Assembly (NCBI GenBank): GCA_937864385.1
Contig: CALMJN010000272.1
Span: forward strand, 1 to 8,773
DNA length: 8,773 bases
Origin: an uncultured Methanosarcinales archaeon
Lineage (GTDB): Archaea > Halobacteriota > Methanosarcinia > Methanotrichales > Methanotrichaceae
Reading direction: 5' to 3'
A program made the position numbers and the translations under genes. How positions within the stretch are numbered: the stretch's first letter is position 1; every line of letters starts with the position of its first letter. The notes beneath the pieces are model-generated. The model saw only the letters and a list, made by a program, of their open reading frames with translations, had not been told where the DNA came from and did not search any database. This document shows, one piece after another, positions 5,512 to 8,773 of this stretch.

Positions 5512-6420
5512 ATGAGCCTAGAGACTTATCCTGTTGCCAATGTAGGCGGAAAGGAGATTCCATATGACCCTGAGCAGCTGAGAAGGATCCAGGAGCATCC
5601 ATGCTTCAGCGAGAAGGCCTGCCACTCCTTTGGCCGAATGCACCTGGCAGTGGCGCCAAAATGCAACATCCAGTGCAAGTACTGTGTGAGGGATTATGAT
5701 TGCGTCAATGAATCCCGGCCGGGCGTGACCTCTCAGGTGCTCCGGCCCAAAGAGGCATTGGAGCGGGTGGACCAGGTCCTGGAGAAGTACCAGTACATAA
5801 AGGTGGTAGCTGTTGCCGGTCCGGGAGAGCCTCTGGCCAATGAGGAGACATTTGAGACCCTGCGCCTGGTGGGAGAAAAATATCCACATCTCATCCTCTG
5901 CATCAGCACCAACGGCCTGCTTTTGCCGGACAAGATCGAGGAGCTGGACCGCCTGGGAGTCTGCAACATAACTGTGACCATGAATGCCATCGACCCGGAG
6001 ATCGGCCAGCAGATTTACGATTATGTCAGCTATAAGGGCAAGAGATATGAGGGTCTGGAGGCGGCCACGCTCCTCCGCGACCAGCAGCTCAAGGGAATAG
6101 CAGAGGCCCTGAAGAAGAAGAAAATCATCAAGATAAATACGGTGCTGATTCCGGGCATAAACGATGAGCATGTCTTTGATATCGCCCGCAAGATAAAGGA
6201 GATGGGCGTCTACATCCATAATGTCATGCCCCTCATCCCCCAGTACAAGTTCGCCCATATCCAGCCGCCTTCGCCCGAGGAGAAGAGGAAGATCCAGGAG
6301 GAGCTGGGCAAGATCATCAAGCAGATGAAGCACTGCCGGCAGTGTCGCTCCGATGCCATCGGAAAGCTGGGATGCGATGTGCAGCAGGAGTTCCAGAGCA
6401 GAACCCGGGAACAAAGCTAA
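5512..6420 (+). CDS. nifB: Nitrogenase cofactor maturase NifB (radical SAM, no NifX domain)
   Basis: A 302-residue NifB of the short archaeal type. NifB fuses two [4Fe-4S] clusters with an S-adenosylmethionine-derived carbide and a further sulfur to make NifB-co, the 8Fe core of all nitrogenase cofactors. The SAM cluster motif is CNIQCKYC (Cys51, 55, 58). Family hallmarks are HPCFSEKA (29-36), DCVNESRPGVTS (63-74), VAGPGEPLAN (101-110), CISTNGL (130-136), NTVLIPGINDEH (209-220) and HNVMPLIPQ (236-244). Likely K-cluster ligands Cys31, His44, Cys64, Cys130, Cys275 and Cys278 are all present. Departures from common NifB are ACH in place of AHH (36-38), CRSDA in place of CRADA (278-282) and an extra Cys288. 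The start has a good ribosome-binding site. No nifHDK, nifE or nifN lies in the window. Confidence 0.88.
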   Translation: MSLETYPVANVGGKEIPYDPEQLRRIQEHPCFSEKACHSFGRMHLAVAPKCNIQCKYCVRDYDCVNESRPGVTSQVLRPKEALERVDQVLEKYQYIKVVAVAGPGEPLANEETFETLRLVGEKYPHLILCISTNGLLLPDKIEELDRLGVCNITVTMNAIDPEIGQQIYDYVSYKGKRYEGLEAATLLRDQQLKGIAEALKKKKIIKINTVLIPGINDEHVFDIARKIKEMGVYIHNVMPLIPQYKFAHIQPPSPEEKRKIQEELGKIIKQMKHCRQCRSDAIGKLGCDVQQEFQSRTREQS

Positions 6421-6493
6421 GAGAGCCTGGTGGAGGGGCGCTGAGGCACAGGGCTTTGAGCATTTTGCTGCGCGGGCCTCATAACTGCGGGCC

Positions 6494-6544
6494 TAAAAGA
6501 GTGGCTTCCGGCGTGGCCAGCCGCGCCGGATGCACCTGATTTTT
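6494..6544. terminator. Bidirectional terminator between convergent nifB and small-protein genes
   Basis: A ten-pair stem with a four-base loop (6507-6530: TCCGGCGTGG, loop CCAG, CCGCGCCGGA, including one G-U pair) is followed on the plus strand by a run of five T at 6540-6544. Read on the minus strand the same stem is followed by CTCTTTT at 6496-6502. It can therefore stop nifB transcripts from the left and small-protein transcripts from the right. The rest of 6421-6565 holds no supported gene. Confidence 0.65.
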
Positions 6545-6565
6545 CGAACTATTAATCCCTGGATA

Positions 6566-6790
6566 TCAATGCTTGAGCATCTTGCTGATGCTGTTTGTTG
6601 CCCCAGCGATGCTGCTGGAGATCCCTGAGATGAGGCTCTTTTTCTCAGACTGGGCGGAAGGTTTGCCCTCGGCAGGCCTGGCGCTGCTTTGCCTCTTATC
6701 CTTCTTCTTGGATACTGAGTTTCCGTTTTTCATCTGGAAATTGCTGTTGCGGTCTTTAGGTCCCTTGCTCTGTTTTTTATCTTTTGCCAT
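6566..6790 (-). CDS. Small basic Lys/Ser-rich protein, unknown function
   Basis: An ORF of 74 residues that I do not recognise. The first 50 residues are very rich in Lys, Ser, Gln and Asn (MAKDKKQSKGPKDRN...), basic and probably disordered. The last 24 (SLISGISSSIAGATNSISKMLKH, from residue 52) could form an amphipathic helix. There is no Cys and no signal peptide. It is accepted as a gene because it has an ATG start, a good TATA box about 30 bases upstream and a terminator hairpin after the stop. An 85-residue hydrophobic ORF on the other strand is the mirror of its Lys codons. A nucleic-acid or membrane-surface role would be a guess. Confidence 0.55.
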   Translation of the reverse strand: MAKDKKQSKGPKDRNSNFQMKNGNSVSKKKDKRQSSARPAEGKPSAQSEKKSLISGISSSIAGATNSISKMLKH

Positions 6791-6820
6791 TTTTTATCCC
6801 GGCCACCGGTCAATGTTAAA

Positions 6821-6836
6821 ATTAATATAGGTTTCG
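6821..6836 (-). promoter_or_regulatory. BRE/TATA promoter of the small basic protein
   Basis: On the minus strand CGAAACC followed by TATATTAAT reads as a BRE plus TATA box. It is placed 31-39 bases before the ATG at 6790, predicting a start near 6797 and a very short leader. It lies in the 59-bp gap after the dehydrogenase-family gene, so the small gene probably has its own promoter. A weak GGGAT lies five bases before the ATG. Confidence 0.45.
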
Positions 6837-6849
6837 CCCTCTAGATGGG

Positions 6850-7839
6850 TCAGGCCTCGAGCTCTAGCGGGAGCCTGATGCCCCTGCCTGCCGCCATAGC
6901 TTTTTCGTAGACGGCAAAGCCGGCGGCAACATCCTGGATCCCCAGGCCAGTGGAGTCGAAGATAGTGATCTCCTTATCATCCTCCCGGCCGGGCTTCCTG
7001 GCCGCCAGGACCTCTCCGATGGCAGCGAAGATATCCTCCTGGCGAAGCAGTCCCTGGGAGATGGGCACATTAACCTCGCCTGAGTGGGCCGCCTGGACCG
7101 GATCATCCACAAAGACCTTGGCTCTTTTGGTCAAGGCCGACTCCAGCTCCTGCTTTCCTCTGGCATCAGCACCAATGGCGTTGATATGGGTTCCGGGATT
7201 GATCCAGTCATCTCTCACCACCGGACGGCGAGAGGGCGTTGTGGTTACCAGAATATCGCACTGGCAGGCGTCTTCAGCCTTCTTTTCTATAATGAATTCA
7301 CCATTAAAAATATCCCGGCCGTACTTTGCCAGGGACTGGCAGCTCTCCAGGGATAGATCGAATATCCTCACCTGATCCAGCTTAAAAAGCCTGGAAAGGC
7401 CCAGGAGCTGGGCTCTTGCCTGCACTCCCGCCCCGATCATTCCCACTGTGCGGCTTTCCTCCCGGGCCAGGAGCCTGGCGGCCACGGCTCCTGCTGCTCC
7501 CGTGCGCATGGCGGTGAGATGAGTCGCACCCATGATGGCCAGAGGTGCTCCTGTTTTTGGCGAGACCAAAGTCAATAAGGCCATGACTGTGGGAAGGCCG
7601 ATGGCGGCATTTCGGGGATGGACATTGACTGTCTTGACCCCGGCCTGATCCACCCTTTCCAGATATGCGGGCATGGATCTCAAATCACCCTCATAGGGGG
7701 CAAAGTTGAGATAGGACTTGGGCGGCATCTGGGTGCGGCCAATTCCGTGATCATAAAATGCCTCCCTTACGGCGGCGATCGCTTCGTCCATGGTCAGAAG
7801 ATCCTTGACCTCATCTTCCCCGAGCCAGAGTACCTCCAT
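6850..7839 (-). CDS. Ornithine cyclodeaminase / mu-crystallin family, archaeal alanine dehydrogenase-like
   Basis: A cytoplasmic NAD(P)-dependent enzyme of 329 residues, the normal length for this family. It resembles the archaeal alanine dehydrogenase characterised in Archaeoglobus fulgidus, which interconverts alanine with pyruvate and ammonia. Ornithine cyclodeaminases share the fold, so the substrate is not certain. Substrate-side residues include Arg54 in LRSMPAYL, Lys69 in GVKTVNVHPRN (67-77) and Arg112 in TAMRTGAAGA. The Rossmann dinucleotide loop is GMIGAGVQARAQ (133-144), and NAIGADARGKQEL (220-232) places Asp225 near the active site. The C-terminal STGLGIQDVAA (296-306) is typical. 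The start ATG 7839 has GGTG five bases upstream. It is divergent from the phosphorylase gene and lies 59 nt before the small basic protein gene. Confidence 0.85.
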   Translation of the reverse strand: MEVLWLGEDEVKDLLTMDEAIAAVREAFYDHGIGRTQMPPKSYLNFAPYEGDLRSMPAYLERVDQAGVKTVNVHPRNAAIGLPTVMALLTLVSPKTGAPLAIMGATHLTAMRTGAAGAVAARLLAREESRTVGMIGAGVQARAQLLGLSRLFKLDQVRIFDLSLESCQSLAKYGRDIFNGEFIIEKKAEDACQCDILVTTTPSRRPVVRDDWINPGTHINAIGADARGKQELESALTKRAKVFVDDPVQAAHSGEVNVPISQGLLRQEDIFAAIGEVLAARKPGREDDKEITIFDSTGLGIQDVAAGFAVYEKAMAAGRGIRLPLELEA

Positions 7840-7878
7840 AACAGCACCATAAGGATCAAGCCGGCTGAGAAGAAATAA

Positions 7879-7907
7879 CCTTCGAAGAGCTTATCGCTGT
7901 CCGAAGG
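7879..7907. repeat. Inverted repeat in the divergent promoter gap
   Basis: CCTTCG (7879-7884) and CGAAGG (7902-7907) form a six-base inverted repeat with a 17-base spacer, centred in the 118-bp gap between the dehydrogenase-family gene and the phosphorylase gene. The left arm is part of the palindrome CTTCGAAG. It could be an operator for either gene or a chance match. No stronger regulatory signal was seen in this gap. Confidence 0.25.
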
Positions 7908-7957
7908 CTATATCATCCAAGAGACCAAAAATTAGGTGACTCGGAGCTGAAAGACTG

Positions 7958-8773
7958 ATGAAAGGCATCAAAGACAAGTTTCCCCATCTGCCGGAGGAGA
8001 TTTCAGGGCTGAGGGATCTGGCCTACAACCTCTGGTGGAGCTGGCATCCCGAGGGAAGGGAGCTATTCAAGCTCCTCAACCGTCAGGGCTGGTTTTTAAG
8101 CAATCACAATCCGGTAAAGATGCTCAACCGCATGAATGAGAAAGAGCTGCAGGCTGCGGCATCCAATTCCCATTTCCTGAGGCATTATCACTCGGTGATG
8201 GCCCGCTTTGAAAATTACATCAACCCCAAAGCCGGCTGGTTCTGCGAAAAAATAACCGCGCCAGAGAGATGCAGGATAGCCTACTTCTCAGCCGAGTACG
8301 GACTGCATCATGCCCTTCCATTTTATGCCGGAGGCCTGGGATTTCTGGCCGGAGACTTCCTAAAAGAGTGCAGCGACTTGAGCATACCACTGGTTGCAGT
8401 GGGCTTCATGTACCCCCAGGGATACCTGCGCCAGATGATCTCTTCCGAGGGCTGGCAGGTGGGTGCCTGCGAGATTATGGACCGGGAGAATGCTCCCATT
8501 CGAAAGATGATGGATGAGGAAGGAAATCCCATCAGCGTCAAATTCCCGATCATGGATCAGCCCATCTATCTCGAGGTCTGGGAGGTACTGGTGGGAAAGA
8601 TCAAGCTCTACCTCATCGATACCTCCAGCGAGGTCAACGATCCCTGGAACCGGGTGATATCCGACCGGCTTTACACCGGAGATCTGGAGCAACGCCTGCG
8701 CCAGGAGATTGTACTGGGGATCGGCGGAGCCAGGATCCTGCACCATCTGGGTCTAAACTATTCCGTCATACAT
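7958..8773 (+). CDS. glgP: Alpha-glucan (glycogen/maltodextrin) phosphorylase, 5' part
   Basis: An uninterrupted frame of 272 codons from ATG 7958 to the right edge of the window, where the gene continues. The enzyme would split alpha-1,4-glucans with phosphate to release glucose-1-phosphate, using pyridoxal phosphate, in glycogen breakdown. Residues 14-34 (ISGLRDLAYNLWWSWHPEG) match the DUF3417 N-terminal domain typical of the archaeal/thermophile-type phosphorylases (TIGR02094-like). Then come AYFSAEYGLHHALPFYAGGLG (108-128), the glycine-loop region, and GDLEQRLRQEIVLGIGGARIL (241-261). The window ends just before the expected H-x-NEGH active-site segment, and the PLP lysine lies further on. 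A GGAG lies 11 bases before the ATG and AGGTGA slightly earlier. PFYAGG replaces the more usual PIYSGG. Confidence 0.9.
   Translation, partial: MKGIKDKFPHLPEEISGLRDLAYNLWWSWHPEGRELFKLLNRQGWFLSNHNPVKMLNRMNEKELQAAASNSHFLRHYHSVMARFENYINPKAGWFCEKITAPERCRIAYFSAEYGLHHALPFYAGGLGFLAGDFLKECSDLSIPLVAVGFMYPQGYLRQMISSEGWQVGACEIMDRENAPIRKMMDEEGNPISVKFPIMDQPIYLEVWEVLVGKIKLYLIDTSSEVNDPWNRVISDRLYTGDLEQRLRQEIVLGIGGARILHHLGLNYSVIH

Noticed and set aside
5518..6414. A 298-codon open frame on the minus strand covering almost all of nifB
   Set aside because: It is the exact antisense of a gene with unmistakable NifB motifs. The product is Leu-rich with no recognisable domain, as expected for a mirror frame in biased codon usage.
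6342..6539. A 65-residue plus-strand ORF overlapping the nifB 3' end, with several Cys
   Set aside because: It is out of frame with nifB, starts inside it, and runs through the terminator hairpin, so it is unlikely to be translated.
6421..6565. A possible small RNA or tRNA between nifB and the small protein
   Set aside because: No cloverleaf or T-loop sequence is present. The only clear structure is the terminator hairpin; the GCGGGCCT direct repeat near 6470-6495 is too short to interpret.
6573..6830. An 85-residue very hydrophobic ORF on the plus strand opposite the small basic protein
   Set aside because: It starts with TTG and has no ribosome-binding site. Its Leu/Phe richness is the mirror of Lys codons, and the opposite strand has the ATG, TATA box and terminator.

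Overview
The window looks like chromosomal DNA of a methanogenic archaeon of the Methanosarcinales, most likely Methanothrix (Methanosaeta)-like. The evidence is an archaeal SRP19, DUF211, DUF2209 and UPF0280 proteins, a short NifB without a NifX domain, TATA-box promoters, and frequent AGA/AGG and ATA codons. The genus is inferred from gene content only. Eleven protein genes are supported, ten complete and one running off the right edge. No rRNA, tRNA, CRISPR or insertion sequence was seen.

Layout: 1-203 is AT-rich and holds no convincing gene. From 4568 down to 246 (minus strand) runs a compact five-gene unit, in transcription order: PHP-domain phosphoesterase, DUF2209 protein, the GTPase HflX, a UPF0280 (ApbE-like fold) protein, and a SPASM-type radical SAM enzyme of the methanogen peptide-modifying kind. 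The unit ends in a hairpin plus U-tract terminator. Gaps are 36, -4, 7 and 48 nt. The DUF2209 gene ends in a 12-bp in-frame minisatellite whose last drifted unit supplies the ribosome-binding site of hflX. A 13-codon mini-ORF couples to the radical SAM gene through an ATGA overlap.

Upstream on the same strand are a DUF211 gene and srp19. Divergent from srp19, on the plus strand, is a complete nifB with every expected cluster ligand, but no other nif gene lies in the window. It converges on a small Lys/Ser-rich protein gene of unknown function, and a strong hairpin between them can terminate both. Then come an ornithine cyclodeaminase/archaeal alanine dehydrogenase family gene (minus) and, divergently, the 5' part of an alpha-glucan phosphorylase gene (plus).

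Functionally this is a mixed housekeeping and accessory stretch: protein targeting (SRP19), ribosome-associated GTPase (HflX), glycogen breakdown, amino-acid metabolism and nitrogenase cofactor synthesis. The least explained part is the five-gene unit, where three poorly characterised proteins (DUF2209, UPF0280, radical SAM) are tied to HflX. No Cys-rich substrate peptide for the radical SAM enzyme was found here.
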